64,000 nucleotides of DNA from Methanobrevibacter sp. UBA412. GTDB taxonomy: Archaea; Methanobacteriota; Methanobacteria; Methanobacteriales; Methanobacteriaceae. Made by a program: the position numbers and the translations under genes. The stretch lies in the NCBI GenBank assembly GCA_002495685.1, contig DAGJ01000007.1, positions 68,858 through 132,857 of the forward strand, given 5' to 3'. How positions within the stretch are numbered: the first letter of the stretch is position 1; the number at the start of each line of letters is the position of its first letter. Under the pieces are notes generated by a model. That model did no database searches. It was given only the letters and a program-made list of their open reading frames with translations, and was not told where the DNA came from. Of the stretch, positions 1-10,245 are shown piece after piece.

Positions 1-2168
1 TGTCTAAAAAGAAGAATAAGAATAAAGGTTTTATTTGTTCATATACACAAAATCGTGAACTTTCCTGGTTGAAATTTGATCAAAGGGTTTTAGAAGAAGC
101 AGAAGATCCGGATGTTCCTTTATTAGAAAAATTAAATTTTGTAAGTATTTTCACCAGTAATCTTGATGAATTTTATATGGTTAGATGTGGAACTCTTTAT
201 GATTTAACTTTAGTCAATGATCCTGATTATTATGATAATAAAACCGGGTGGGGTGCTCAAGAGCAATTAGATAAAATTTATGAAGAAACTGTAAAATTAT
301 ACCAAAAACAAGATATAATTTATCATGATATACTAACAGATCTTAGTAAACACGGTATTGTAAATTTAAATTATAAAGATTTAACAAAAAAAGAAAAAAC
401 TTTTGTTGATAATTATTTCACTGAATTCATATTACCTGTACTCTCCCCATTGATGTTAGGTGATAATCAACCTTTCCCTCATTTAAAAAATAAAGCTTTA
501 AATATTGTTTTAGAATTAAAGGATGAATATGGTATTTATCATGCGGTAGTTCCTATCCCTAATTCACTTCCTAGAGTAATTTATCCTGATGAGGGTATGA
601 AAAATTTTGCTCCTGATAGAATTAGAAATCTTAAAAAAGCTCGTTTTATTTTACTTGAAAAAGTTATTTTAAAACATGTTGATGAGATTTTCAGTAATTA
701 TGAAGTAGCAGAAAAGGCAATAATTTCTGTAACACGTAATGCAGATATTAATTTATCTACTAAAAAATTAGATGATGATGAGGATTACAGACATCATATG
801 AAAAGTATTCTTAAAAAAAGAAATCGTTTAGCACCTATACGTTTAGAAATTTATAAAAATGTTAATCCTTATCTTAGGTTAATGTTATGTAATTATTTGA
901 ATTTAAATTTAAATCAATCTTTTGTTTCAAACACTCCTCTTGAAATGTCTTATACTAAAGAAATTTTCAATAATGTTAGTCATGATTATTTTAAGGATTT
1001 ATTTTATACTCCTTATACACAACGGATTACTAATGAGTTAACTGATGATCCAATTATTCCACAAATTAAAAAGAAAAATGTATTAATATTTTATCCTTAT
1101 GAATCTATGGATACATTTTTAAAATTGCTTAAGGAAGCAGCAAGAGATCCTAAAGTTGTTAGTATTAAAATGACTATATATCGTTTAAGTAACACTAGTA
1201 AAGTTATAAAATACTTATTGGAAGCTGCAGATAATGGTAAAAAGATTACAGTTTTAATGGAACTTAAAGCACGTTTTGATGAACAAAACAATATTAGATA
1301 TACTGAACTTTTAGAACAAGAAGGTTGTAATATTTTATATGGATTTGATCAATTTAAAGTCCACAGCAAAATTTGTCTTATTACAAGACGTGAAGATGAT
1401 GGTAACTTTTCTTGTACTGCTCAAATTGGTACAGGTAATTATAATGAAAAAACTAGTAAAATTTATTCTGATTTTTGTTACATAACTTCTAATAAAGGTA
1501 TTTGTGGAGATGCAGTTGAATTCTTTAAGAATATGGAAGCAGGTAATCTTAAAGGGGATTATAAAAATTTACTTGTTGCACCTTATGGTTTTCGTAAAGC
1601 AATGTTAAAAAATATTCGTAAAACTATTAAAAAAGCAGAAAATGGTGAAAAAGCAATTATTATAATGAAAATGAATAGTTTGACTGATAAAAAAGTTATA
1701 GATCAATTAGAAATTGCTTCTCAAGCGGGAGTTAAAATTAAATTGATTATTAGAGGAATTTGTACTCTTGTTCCAGGTATTCCTGGACATACGGATAATA
1801 TTTCAGTTATTAGTGTTGTGGGTAGATTTTTAGAACATACAAGAATATATTGTTTTGGTAGTGAACCTGAAAATGATTCAAAAAAATCTCCAGAATCTTT
1901 ACTTAAAATGTATATAAGTAGTGCAGATATGATGACACGTAATACACAAAAACGTGTAGAGATTGCTACTCCAATTAAGGATAAAAAAGTGAAAAAACAA
2001 ATTTACCATATTCTTAATGTCTTTTTACATGATAATGTTAAAGCTCGTAAGTTAAATCGTGAAGGATTCTATGATAAAATTGCTGAAGGATCTAAAAAAG
2101 TTAATGCCCAAGCAACTTTCATGAAAGAGTATGCAAAAAAGGATAATAAAACTATAGAAGATTATTAA
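1..2168 (+). CDS. ppk1: Polyphosphate kinase 1 (5' end one base outside window)
   Basis: Reversibly polymerises the terminal phosphate of ATP into polyphosphate. The frame reads from base 3 as SKKKNKNKGF, then the family N-terminal motif NRELSWLKFDQRVLEEA. Bases 1-2 are TG, so the start is very probably an NTG codon whose first base precedes the window, giving about 722 residues, a normal PPK1 length. An internal TTG at 69 would cut the conserved NRELSW motif and is rejected. The catalytic histidine segment FKVHSKICL and the second phospholipase D-like histidine segment HTRIYCF are both present. The C-terminus is Lys-rich. It is convergent with hemL and separated from it by a hairpin. Confidence 0.93.
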   Translation, partial: SKKKNKNKGFICSYTQNRELSWLKFDQRVLEEAEDPDVPLLEKLNFVSIFTSNLDEFYMVRCGTLYDLTLVNDPDYYDNKTGWGAQEQLDKIYEETVKLYQKQDIIYHDILTDLSKHGIVNLNYKDLTKKEKTFVDNYFTEFILPVLSPLMLGDNQPFPHLKNKALNIVLELKDEYGIYHAVVPIPNSLPRVIYPDEGMKNFAPDRIRNLKKARFILLEKVILKHVDEIFSNYEVAEKAIISVTRNADINLSTKKLDDDEDYRHHMKSILKKRNRLAPIRLEIYKNVNPYLRLMLCNYLNLNLNQSFVSNTPLEMSYTKEIFNNVSHDYFKDLFYTPYTQRITNELTDDPIIPQIKKKNVLIFYPYESMDTFLKLLKEAARDPKVVSIKMTIYRLSNTSKVIKYLLEAADNGKKITVLMELKARFDEQNNIRYTELLEQEGCNILYGFDQFKVHSKICLITRREDDGNFSCTAQIGTGNYNEKTSKIYSDFCYITSNKGICGDAVEFFKNMEAGNLKGDYKNLLVAPYGFRKAMLKNIRKTIKKAENGEKAIIIMKMNSLTDKKVIDQLEIASQAGVKIKLIIRGICTLVPGIPGHTDNISVISVVGRFLEHTRIYCFGSEPENDSKKSPESLLKMYISSADMMTRNTQKRVEIATPIKDKKVKKQIYHILNVFLHDNVKARKLNREGFYDKIAEGSKKVNAQATFMKEYAKKDNKTIEDY

Positions 2169-2182
2169 TTAAATTTTTTATG

Positions 2183-2204
2183 GGAAGATTTTTTTTAATC
2201 TTCC
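2183..2204. terminator. Hairpin between convergent ppk1 and hemL
   Basis: An 8-bp perfect stem, GGAAGATT / AATCTTCC, with a six-T loop; flanking bases extend the pairing. It lies in the 42-bp gap between two convergent genes and could end transcription from both sides. Its role is inferred from position and structure. Confidence 0.5.
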
Positions 2205-2210
2205 TATAAT

Positions 2211-3476
2211 TTACTTTTGATATATTGTTTTTAAACTTTTTTCTATAGCATAAGATGTTTTTTCAAGGTCTTCATCACTGTGTGCTCCACTTAGGAAGCA
2301 GCATTCAAATTGGCTTGGTGCTATGAATACTCCATTTTTAAGTAATTCATGGAAATAATCGGTGAATAAGTCACTGTCACTTTTTTTTGCTTCAGTATAA
2401 TTTGTTACAGGTTCTGGGTTAAAATATATTTGAAACATACTTCCTATTCCATTTACTTGTAAGTTTAGACCTAAATCTTCAATATTGTCTTTTAATCTGA
2501 GTCTTAATAAGTTTCCTTTTTTGTTTAAAGTATCATAGAATGATTTGTCTAATTGTTCGAGTGCTGTTATACCTGCTCGTATAGATAAAGGGTTTCCACT
2601 GAATGTTCCTGCTTGGTACACTGGACCATTAGGTGCAAATAATTCCATTATTTTTTGTTTCCCCGCTATTGCTCCAATTGGTAAACCTCCTCCTAATATT
2701 TTTGCAAAAGTACAAATATCCGGAGTTACTCCGAAGTATTCTTGTGCTCCTCCTGATGATAATCTGAAACCTGTAATTACTTCATCGAATATTAATATTA
2801 TCCCATAATCTATTGTTAATTTTCTTATGAAATCTAAGTATCCTTTTTTAGGTTTTATACATCCCACATTTCCCATTACTACTTCCATAATAATACATGC
2901 TATGTTGTTTCCTTCTTCTTCAATAAGTTCTTTTAATGCTTCCTCATCATTAAATGGTACACTCAAAGTGTTTTGTGTTGTAGATTCAGGTATTCCTTTA
3001 CTATCTGGGTGTGTTGCTGCACCAGAACCTGATTTTACTAATACATAATCATGGGCACCATGATATGTTCCTTCAAACTTAACTATTTTATCTCTTCCAG
3101 TATACCCTCTAGCTAATCTAATTGCACTCATAGTTGCTTCAGTTCCACTATTACAGAATCTAACCATATCTGCACAGGGGACACGATTTATTATTTCTTG
3201 GGATAATTTAATTTCATTTTCAGTAGGTACTCCATATAATGTTCCTTTTTGGGCTTGATCTGTTATGGCTTCTACTATTTTTGGATTTGCATGGCCAAGT
3301 ATTAATGGCCCATATCCAAGACAGTGGTCAATATATGTTTTACCATCAATGTCTGTAATTTTACTACCACTTGCTTGTTTTGCAAAAAATGGGTATGGTT
3401 TATATGCTCTTACAGGTGAACTAACTCCTCCGGGCATATTTTCTTTTGATATTTTAAATAGTTCTTCTGAATACAT
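2211..3476 (-). CDS. hemL: Glutamate-1-semialdehyde 2,1-aminomutase
   Basis: PLP enzyme that converts glutamate-1-semialdehyde to 5-aminolevulinate, the C5-route precursor of all tetrapyrroles (F430, cobamides and haem-like compounds in methanogens). It has 421 residues, the normal length. Visible motifs: the N-terminal [11 protein letters not shown], the cofactor region [20 protein letters not shown], the aspartate strand [10 protein letters not shown], and the Schiff-base lysine in [16 protein letters not shown] start preceded by AGGAAG. The downstream minus-strand order places cbiC just upstream of it, so two tetrapyrrole genes are adjacent. Confidence 0.95.
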   Translation of the reverse strand: MYSEELFKISKENMPGGVSSPVRAYKPYPFFAKQASGSKITDIDGKTYIDHCLGYGPLILGHANPKIVEAITDQAQKGTLYGVPTENEIKLSQEIINRVPCADMVRFCNSGTEATMSAIRLARGYTGRDKIVKFEGTYHGAHDYVLVKSGSGAATHPDSKGIPESTTQNTLSVPFNDEEALKELIEEEGNNIACIIMEVVMGNVGCIKPKKGYLDFIRKLTIDYGIILIFDEVITGFRLSSGGAQEYFGVTPDICTFAKILGGGLPIGAIAGKQKIMELFAPNGPVYQAGTFSGNPLSIRAGITALEQLDKSFYDTLNKKGNLLRLRLKDNIEDLGLNLQVNGIGSMFQIYFNPEPVTNYTEAKKSDSDLFTDYFHELLKNGVFIAPSQFECCFLSGAHSDEDLEKTSYAIEKSLKTIYQK

Positions 3477-3504
3477 TATTTTTGAACTTCCTTTATTTTT
3501 GTAA

Positions 3505-4140
3505 TTATTTTTTACTATTTTGGATTAATGAATTTGCACATGCAACTGCTATTGGTGTTCCGCCTTTTGGGCCGTTAGTTATTATATTTGGTATATCTGA
3601 TTTTTGTAATACTTTTTTACTGTCTGCTGCTCCAACAAATCCTACTGGAACTCCTATTATACTTTTAACATTTAATTCTCCAGTTTCTTTTAATTCAATA
3701 GCTTTTAAAAGTGCAGTTGGAGCATTACCTATTACAATTATTCCTTCAAAGCCAGTTTCTGCTGCATATTGAATTGCAGCTGCTGCACGTGTAATAGGTT
3801 CTTTTTGGGATAATTTTTTAGTTATTTCTTTAACTTTTTCATCTTTAATATAACAGTAAACATCACCATCATATTGAGTTATTCCTGATTTAACCATGTT
3901 AATATCAGTTAAAATATCTTCATTGTTTTTCAAAGCTTTAATACTAACATTAACAAAATTAGGACTTATACTTACTAATTTAGCATATTCGGGATCAGCA
4001 GTTGAATGAACAATACGCTCAACAATATCTGTTTCTATAGGATTTAAATTTTTAACATCATCCTTAATAAGTTCTCTAATAATTTCCCGACTTTTTGTTG
4101 CAATATCCATTCCTTGATTGGTTGAAGCTCCCATAAACAT
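3505..4140 (-). CDS. cbiC: Cobalt-precorrin-8 methylmutase
   Basis: Moves the C-11 methyl group to C-12 of cobalt-precorrin-8 to give cobyrinate in the anaerobic cobamide pathway. The family histidine is in [10 protein letters not shown] (about residue 45), followed by the ITRAAAAI helix and the C-terminal glycine-rich NAPTAL and GVPVGFVGA segments typical of CbiC. I chose ATG at 4140 (211 aa) because GTGAT sits four bases upstream as a ribosome binding site; an in-frame GTG at 4149 would add three residues. It lies 28 bp upstream of hemL on the same strand and is probably co-transcribed with it. Confidence 0.92.
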   Translation of the reverse strand: MFMGASTNQGMDIATKSREIIRELIKDDVKNLNPIETDIVERIVHSTADPEYAKLVSISPNFVNVSIKALKNNEDILTDINMVKSGITQYDGDVYCYIKDEKVKEITKKLSQKEPITRAAAAIQYAAETGFEGIIVIGNAPTALLKAIELKETGELNVKSIIGVPVGFVGAADSKKVLQKSDIPNIITNGPKGGTPIAVACANSLIQNSKK

Positions 4141-4230
4141 TTTTATCACATTTCTTATTTATACTACTCTTTATTAATTAAAATTTTTCATATTTATTGT
4201 TCTAAAAAAATTGTTTAATTTAAAATTAAT

Positions 4231-4377
4231 TTAATCGTAAACTTCTATACCTATACCTGCATAACCACAAATTGCACAATATTCATCTTCAACATTTCCA
4301 TATTCATCAACTATTTGTACTATAGAATTCATTCCACATTCAGGACAATATCCGTCATGTTCTTCTCGATAACTCAT
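4231..4377 (-). CDS. 48-aa zinc-ribbon protein
   Basis: A short frame starting MSYREEHDGYCPECG and ending AGIGIEVYD. Two knuckles, CPEC and CAIC, about 20 residues apart, suggest a single zinc-ribbon. A clear GGGGA lies 7-8 bases upstream of the ATG, which supports translation. The function is unknown. It sits between cbiC and a flavoprotein gene on the same strand. The gene is short enough to be missed by length filters. Confidence 0.7.
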   Translation of the reverse strand: MSYREEHDGYCPECGMNSIVQIVDEYGNVEDEYCAICGYAGIGIEVYD

Positions 4378-4449
4378 ATTATATTTCCCCTTAATATTTT
4401 TAATATATTATTAAATATTGATTGTTATAATCTAAAAAACTTATTATTT

Positions 4450-5718
4450 TTATTTTAAACTTTCACTTGCACTTTTTCCTGCAAGATAACCAGTACTAAA
4501 ACATAATTGTAAATTATATCCTCCAGTAGGACCTGCAGGTTCTAAAATTTCACCTGCAAAATATAATCCTTCATTTAATTTTGATTCTAAAGTTTTATTA
4601 TTAATTTCATCAATTTTTACTCCACCTATAGTAACTTTAGCATCTTCTTTAAAGATTCCAGAAACAATAAATGGGAAATGTTTTAAATTATTAACTATAC
4701 GATTTTTATCTTTACGTGTAAGATTACTCATAGTTTTGTTACTACTAACTTGTGCTTGATTTAAAAAATATCCTATAAAACTGTTAGTCATTAATTTTTG
4801 CATATAATTCTTAACTTTAGTTTTTCCATGATTTGGCATATCTTTTGTTATTTTTTCTTTTAATTGGTTTTCTGTTAATTTAGGTTTTAAGTCAACACTT
4901 ATTTTTATTTCATCTAAATCTGTTGCATTGTTTAATATGTCATAATTACTTTTTTTCATTATTTCATTACTTAAATCAATTATTGCTGGTCCAGTTAATC
5001 CTTTGTGAGATATTAGTATATCACCAGTTTTACTTATCTTCTTTTTCTTATCTTTAAATGAAACTGTAACATTACTTAACTGTACTCCTGCTAATTTGTG
5101 TAAGTGATTATCATCTATATTTAAACTTACAAGTCCTGGTTTAATTGGACTTATACTATGTGTTAAGGTTTCTGCGAATATGTATCCATCACCATTGCTT
5201 CCGGTATTTGGGTAAGCTATTCCACCTGTTGTAATTATTAATTTATCACATTGATATTCTTCATTATTTGTTTGAATTTGGAATTTAGAGTCTTTAAGAT
5301 TAATTGACTTTACAGTTGTATTAACTATTAAGTTCACTTTAAAATTTTCAAGATACTCTTTTAATACTCCTTTTATAATATGAGCATCATCTGTAGTGGG
5401 AAATATTCTGCCGTTGTCTTCTGTTTTAAATGTAACTTCTTTATTTTCAAAAATTTCAAGTAAATCTGTATTTGTTAATGTATAAAATGAAGGTTTTAAA
5501 AAGTTTTTTTCTTCATATAATTTTAATTGGTCTTTAATTGGTTTTTCGTTTGTTATGTTGCAACGTCCACCACCAGTTAATAATAATTTTTGACCTAAAT
5601 CATTATTCTTTTCTATAATTGCAATTGTTTTGCCATTATTTAAGTTTTTTGCTGCACTTAATCCTGCCATCATTCCAGAGGGTCCACCTCCGATAATGCA
5701 TATTGAATATGTTTTCAT
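4450..5718 (-). CDS. FAD-dependent oxidoreductase, HI0933/BaiN type
   Basis: Flavoprotein of the HI0933-like family (also annotated BaiN or YhiN), 422 residues. The N-terminal dinucleotide fold IIGGGPSGMMAG is followed by the family signature KLLLTGGGRCNITN. A second glycine-rich segment, LIITTGGIAYPNTGSNGDGY, and the C-terminal FAGEILEPAGPTGGYNLQLCFSTG complete the fold. Substrate is unknown for archaeal members. ATG start. It is the first gene of the minus-strand run that continues into the zinc ribbon, cbiC and hemL. Confidence 0.85.
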   Translation of the reverse strand: MKTYSICIIGGGPSGMMAGLSAAKNLNNGKTIAIIEKNNDLGQKLLLTGGGRCNITNEKPIKDQLKLYEEKNFLKPSFYTLTNTDLLEIFENKEVTFKTEDNGRIFPTTDDAHIIKGVLKEYLENFKVNLIVNTTVKSINLKDSKFQIQTNNEEYQCDKLIITTGGIAYPNTGSNGDGYIFAETLTHSISPIKPGLVSLNIDDNHLHKLAGVQLSNVTVSFKDKKKKISKTGDILISHKGLTGPAIIDLSNEIMKKSNYDILNNATDLDEIKISVDLKPKLTENQLKEKITKDMPNHGKTKVKNYMQKLMTNSFIGYFLNQAQVSSNKTMSNLTRKDKNRIVNNLKHFPFIVSGIFKEDAKVTIGGVKIDEINNKTLESKLNEGLYFAGEILEPAGPTGGYNLQLCFSTGYLAGKSASESLK

Positions 5719-5807
5719 AATTTTTTATTTCCTAAATTGTTTCTTTATTATTTAGTTATCTTTTTTATTTTTTCTAGTATTTTATTCTTTATTTTTTCTT
5801 AAATGGA

Positions 5808-5832
5808 TTTTTTTTATAATAAAGTTTATTAA
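5808..5832 (+). repeat. 25-nt exact repeat, copy 1 (T8 tract + ATAATAAAGTTTATTAA)
   Basis: Eight T followed by ATAATAAAGTTTATTAA. The identical 25 bases recur at 52298-52322. This copy lies 28 bases before the ATG of the 126-aa gene, where a TATA-type promoter would be expected. In so A+T-rich a genome it may be a strong promoter core rather than a mobile repeat. Confidence 0.4.
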
Positions 5833-5859
5833 TTATTTTTTGAATATGTTTTACATATT

Positions 5860-6240
5860 ATGAAATTAGATTCTGATTATATTTTAGATCATTATATTGA
5901 AATTTATAAAAAAATTTTTTGTGAACCTGTAGTTATGCCAAGGTTAATTAATCAATGTATTGGTAATGAAAGTAATTCTTTAGGATATAAACTTATTTTA
6001 TTGATGGAAGATGTTAAAATTCCTCCTGAAGTTTTAGAATTTAAAAATAGGAAACGTGAAGAGATTCGTCATTTTGAAGAGGATACTTTAAGTAATTATA
6101 ATAATACTGAAGCTCAACGTCTTATTAATGAGTATCATGAAAAAGAGCTTATGAAATTTTTAGAGGATTATCCTGAGTTTAGTGGTGTTATTTTAAATAA
6201 TAATTTATCCAAGCGGTTTTTAAATTTTTTACACAAATAA
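5860..6240 (+). CDS. Uncharacterised 126-aa protein
   Basis: Not recognised. The sequence starts MKLDSDYILDHYIEIYKKIF, has a predicted mostly helical, charged middle section (KNRKREEIRHFEEDTL) and no membrane segment, signal peptide or cysteine motif. A TATA-like repeat lies about 28-50 bases before the ATG and there is no good ribosome binding site, so the mRNA may be nearly leaderless. It stands alone between a divergent flavoprotein gene and the convergent aspS. Confidence 0.6.
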   Translation: MKLDSDYILDHYIEIYKKIFCEPVVMPRLINQCIGNESNSLGYKLILLMEDVKIPPEVLEFKNRKREEIRHFEEDTLSNYNNTEAQRLINEYHEKELMKFLEDYPEFSGVILNNNLSKRFLNFLHK

Positions 6241-6461
6241 TAATTTTTTCATTTTTAAGTGTATATATGCTTTTATCTTTTTTTGTTTTAAGAATAATAC
6301 TTTAATTATTTTTGTTTTCCTTTTGTTTATTTTATACTTTGTATTGTTTTTTATATCTTATTTCATTGGTTTTTTTGTTTTAATTGATTTGATATTATGA
6401 GGTGTTTGTAAAAATAATTATGTAAGTATATTAACGAACTAATTATTTTTGTATAAAAAAA

Positions 6462-6490
6462 GAGAAGAAAAAAATATATTTTTTCTTCTC
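6462..6490. terminator. Near-palindrome downstream of aspS
   Basis: GAGAAGAAAAAA pairs with TTTTTTCTTCTC around a short AT centre, 21 bases past the aspS stop and downstream of the convergent 126-aa gene. The purine/pyrimidine arms give a T tract on either strand, as expected for a bidirectional terminator. Confidence 0.5.
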
Positions 6491-6511
6491 AAAAATTTAT
6501 TACTAAAAAAC

Positions 6512-7831
6512 TTAAGGAGTAAGTCGACGTCTATCTCTAGGGAAAAGAACAGTTTCACGAATGTTTTCAACACCAGTTAAAACCATATTTAAACGATCAG
6601 AACCTACACCCCAACCAGCATGAGGAGGCATACCATATCTAAATGCTTTTAAATAATCTGCAAATGCATCAACATTTAAACCTTTAGCTTCAAGTTGATT
6701 TTTAAGTAAATCATATTGATGTATACGTGTTGCACCTGATGAAATTTCTAAATCTTTATACATTAAATCGAAAGCATGACTAATTTCAGGACGATCTTCT
6801 TGAGGCATTACATAAAATGGTTTAATAGCAGTAGGCCATTCAGTTAAGAAATAAAATCCTTCTTGACTTTCACCTAAAGCCTTTTCACCAGCTCTACTTA
6901 AATCTTCACCCCATTCCATTTCAACACCTTTACTGTTAACAATATCTACAGCATCATCATATTTAACTTCAGGGAAAGGTCCTTCTGGTATATCTAATGT
7001 TTGATTTAAGATTTCTAATTGATCTTTACAATTTTCATTAGTGCTTCTTAATACACGAGAAATCATTTTATCTAATATTTCCATTGCATCTTTATCATCC
7101 ATGAAACTAGCTTCCATATCTATACTTACAGCTTCATTTAAATGTCTTAAAGTATCATGTTCTTCTGCTCTGAAAATTTGACCAATTTCAAATACTTTAT
7201 CGAATCCAGCACTCATCATCATTTGTTTATACAATTGAGGGGATTGACCAAGGAAAGCTTCACGTTCAAAGTAAGTGATAGGGAATAATTCAGTTCCTCC
7301 TTCTGTAGCACTAGCTACAAGTTTAGGTGTGTGAATTTCCATAATACCTTCTTCATCAAAGTATTCACGAACAGTTTTGAACATGTTATCTTTGATTTTG
7401 AAGATGCTACTAACATGAGCTACACGTAAATCAAGGAATCTAGAATCTAATCTTGTATCAATTTCAGCTTTAACTTTTTCAGTTGGATCCATTGGTAATG
7501 GTTGTTGTGCAAGGTTTAATACTTTAATTTCTTCAGGAATTATTTCTACACCATTAGGTGCTTTGTTAGAATCTTGTACTTTACCTTTAACTGCAATAAC
7601 AGATTCTTTGCTTAATCCACGTAAATCTTCTAATATTTCTTTTGTAACTTTCTTACTTGGTGCTGTAACTTGTATCATACCTTCACGATCACGGACAAGT
7701 ACAAATATGATTCCACCAAGGTCTCTTATTTCATGAACCCATCCCATTATAACTATTTCTTCACCAGTTATTGTGGGATTAACTTTATTAGTATAATGGG
7801 TTCTTCTCCAATCATTTAATAAGTATTCCAT
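6512..7831 (-). CDS. aspS: Aspartyl-tRNA synthetase (archaeal type)
   Basis: Class IIb synthetase of 439 residues. The N-terminal OB-fold anticodon-binding domain ([22 protein letters not shown]) is followed by the class II core, including the motif 2 segment [15 protein letters not shown] and the motif 3 end [32 protein letters not shown]. The short archaeal form lacks the bacterial GAD insertion. Some archaeal enzymes also charge tRNA-Asn; I cannot decide that here. The start ATG has an excellent AAGGAGAA ribosome binding site. It is monocistronic as far as the sequence shows. Confidence 0.96.
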   Translation of the reverse strand: MEYLLNDWRRTHYTNKVNPTITGEEIVIMGWVHEIRDLGGIIFVLVRDREGMIQVTAPSKKVTKEILEDLRGLSKESVIAVKGKVQDSNKAPNGVEIIPEEIKVLNLAQQPLPMDPTEKVKAEIDTRLDSRFLDLRVAHVSSIFKIKDNMFKTVREYFDEEGIMEIHTPKLVASATEGGTELFPITYFEREAFLGQSPQLYKQMMMSAGFDKVFEIGQIFRAEEHDTLRHLNEAVSIDMEASFMDDKDAMEILDKMISRVLRSTNENCKDQLEILNQTLDIPEGPFPEVKYDDAVDIVNSKGVEMEWGEDLSRAGEKALGESQEGFYFLTEWPTAIKPFYVMPQEDRPEISHAFDLMYKDLEISSGATRIHQYDLLKNQLEAKGLNVDAFADYLKAFRYGMPPHAGWGVGSDRLNMVLTGVENIRETVLFPRDRRRLTP

Positions 7832-8071
7832 TATAATTCTCCTTATTCTGTTAATATAATAAAATAAAATTTAGTATTTTTTTAGTATTGTTATTAATTT
7901 AAACATACTATATTAATTTATAATCTTTTTAGTTTATAAAAGTATAAGACAAATTTTTTAAGAATATGGTGAAAACTTGTTTATTTAAAATGGTTTACAT
8001 TATTTTTTATTCAGAAGTTTTATATTTAATTCTAAATCAATTGAATTTAAAAAATTTTTAAAAAAAGAATT

Positions 8072-9349
8072 TTATTTTTTATTAATTCTTACTTTAACAC
8101 TGTCGCCGTGAGCAGCAAAACCTTCATAATCAGCTATTGGTAGGATTGTTTTACTTAATTCTTTTAAACCTTCAAGTGTTAATGTTTGTATTGTAGGTTT
8201 TTTAAGAAATGCTTCTGTGGATAAACCAGAATACATTCTTGCACCTTGGCCAGTAGGTAATACATGATTAGTTCCAGATCCATAATCTCCAGCTGCAACC
8301 GGGGAATATTTTCCAATAAATATACTTCCTGCATTGTTAATTTTACTTAATGTTTGTGTATCATTTTTAGTTGTTATTATTAAATGTTCAGGTGCATATT
8401 CATTTGTAAAATCAATTGCATCTTCTAAATTTTCAGTTAATAATATTTTTCCATATTTATTCAATGATTCTTTAATTATTTCACTTCTTACAGCTTCTTC
8501 TGCATATTTTTCAATTAATGGTTTAGTTTTTTCAGCCAATTCTTTACTTGGAGTTACAAAGAAACAAGAAGCATTAGGGTCGTGTTCTGCTTGTGATAGA
8601 ATATCATATGCAATGTATTCTGGTATTGCAGTTTCATCTGCAAGTACTAATAATTCTGATGGTCCTGCAGGGAATTCTATATCTACTTCTCCATAGACTA
8701 ATTTTTTTGCTGCAGTTACAAAAACATTTCCAGGTCCAACAATCTTTTCAACAGGTTTTATTGATTCTGTTCCATACGCCATTGCAGCTATTGCTTGTGC
8801 ACCTCCTACTTTATAGATTTCATCTGCTCCTGCTATATCTGCTGCTACTAAAATAGCATCTAATATTTTACCTTCTTTATTAGGAGGTGTGCAACAAATT
8901 ATTCTTTTAACTCCTGCAATTTTTGCAGGTATTACAGTCATTAGTATACTTGATGGATAAGCTGCTCTTCCACCGGGAATGTAACATCCTACACTATTTA
9001 TAGGTCTTATTATTTGCCCTGCATTTATTCCAGGTTTAACTTCCATACTCCATTCTTTTGGAATTTGTGCAGTGTGAAATTTTTTTATATTTTCTGTTGC
9101 TGATTTTAATGAATTTATTAAATTTTCATCTAAATTTTCATATGCTTGTTTAATTTCATTTTCTGTAACTTTTAAATCTTCTACAAATACTCCATCAAAT
9201 TTTTCAGTATATTCCTTCACAGATTTATCTTTATTAATTTTAACATTATTTATAATGTCTGTTACTGTTTTTAATACTTGATTTACATCAGATTGTGATC
9301 TTTTAGTTAAAATTTTCACATCTTTTTTATCATATTTTGTAATTTCCAT
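8072..9349 (-). CDS. hisD: Histidinol dehydrogenase
   Basis: Catalyses the last two steps of histidine synthesis, histidinol to histidine with two NAD. The catalytic Glu-His pair is in EYAPEHLII; also present are YIPGGRAAYPSS, GPGNVFVTAAKK, the zinc-site region LSQAEHDPNA, and GSGTNHVLPTG. ATG at 9349 (425 aa) is preferred; an in-frame TTG at 9361 would add MENI. It is isolated here, while hisI lies next to hisS 26 kb away, so the his genes are scattered as in most methanogens. Confidence 0.95.
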   Translation of the reverse strand: MEITKYDKKDVKILTKRSQSDVNQVLKTVTDIINNVKINKDKSVKEYTEKFDGVFVEDLKVTENEIKQAYENLDENLINSLKSATENIKKFHTAQIPKEWSMEVKPGINAGQIIRPINSVGCYIPGGRAAYPSSILMTVIPAKIAGVKRIICCTPPNKEGKILDAILVAADIAGADEIYKVGGAQAIAAMAYGTESIKPVEKIVGPGNVFVTAAKKLVYGEVDIEFPAGPSELLVLADETAIPEYIAYDILSQAEHDPNASCFFVTPSKELAEKTKPLIEKYAEEAVRSEIIKESLNKYGKILLTENLEDAIDFTNEYAPEHLIITTKNDTQTLSKINNAGSIFIGKYSPVAAGDYGSGTNHVLPTGQGARMYSGLSTEAFLKKPTIQTLTLEGLKELSKTILPIADYEGFAAHGDSVKVRINKK

Positions 9350-9741
9350 AATATTTTCCAATCCCTATTTTTTTTTGATTGATTATTTGATTTTATTATA
9401 ATAATTATATATTATTAATTATTTTTTATAGTATATTAATAAATATTTATCTTTAAATTAAGAATTTTTTTAAAAAATAACCTTCTAATATATATACTTT
9501 TACTATTAGTTTAATATGATAAGGTTTATATATGATATTGGAAACTTTTAAATATCATTTCTTATAAATCTAAAATAGATAAAAGATTTTGATTAGAATT
9601 TGAATATATTATTTATCAAAAAATTATTCTAAATAAATAAAAAATAATACTAAAATTAAAAGTTTTTAATCTTTTTAACTATAAAAAAGATGTTTCAAAC
9701 TCAAAAATTTAAAGAAAAAATATTATAAAAGGGTTAAATGT
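9350..9741. other. Divergent non-coding region between hisD and UPF0058 gene
   Basis: About 390 bases, nearly all A and T, without a supportable reading frame. A TATA-like TTTATATA lies near 9526-9534. The two flanking genes diverge, so both promoters should be here. No RNA gene seen. Confidence 0.4.
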
Positions 9742-10041
9742 ATGTATAAAGATGAAATGATTCAATTACATCAATTTTTAGTATATGTATTAAAATATTT
9801 AGACACTGACGAAAGGGTTCATGAAAATTGTGCAGAATACCTTGCTCTTAAGATTAGTCCTCATCATATTCATAAAACTAAAGCAGAACATAAACATGCT
9901 ATTTTTGTTTTATGTAACATAATAGGTGAAGTAATTTTAGAAAAAGATCCAGATACAATACCTCCAAATGTATCAAATGCACTTCAAGATCTTGTAAGAA
10001 GATCAAGAAAAGAGTTAATGGCTCAAGAATTAAGTAAATAA
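9742..10041 (+). CDS. UPF0058 family protein
   Basis: Small archaeal protein of 99 residues whose opening MYKDEMIQLHQFLVYVLKYL matches the UPF0058 family pattern (Met-x-Lys-Asp/Glu-Glu-hydrophobic-x-Gln-Leu-His). The rest is helical with His/Lys-rich ISPHHIHKTKAEHKHA. The family is widespread in euryarchaea; its function is unknown. No operon partners; the next gene begins 200 bases on. Confidence 0.75.
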   Translation: MYKDEMIQLHQFLVYVLKYLDTDERVHENCAEYLALKISPHHIHKTKAEHKHAIFVLCNIIGEVILEKDPDTIPPNVSNALQDLVRRSRKELMAQELSK

Positions 10042-10245
10042 TTTTTAATTATTATTTATTTATAAATCCTTTTTTTAAAATTTACTAAATTATTTATTAT
10101 TAAATTACTATTTTTTCAGGTTAAAGAATATTATAAAAATCTTGTTTTTCAAATTTTTATATGAGTTATACAAAAATTTTAATAATTATATTGTTTATAT
10201 AAATTATTATTTAAAAAAAAATTTTCTTTATGGATTTGATTGAAA

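Noticed and set aside
69..2168. ppk1 starting at TTG 69
   Set aside because: The in-frame upstream codons encode the conserved NRELSW motif of PPK1 and the frame is open to the window edge.
2545..3772. Several plus-strand frames of 70-96 codons across hemL and cbiC
   Set aside because: They lie opposite strongly conserved enzymes, have no ribosome binding sites and no family resemblance; they are antisense shadows.
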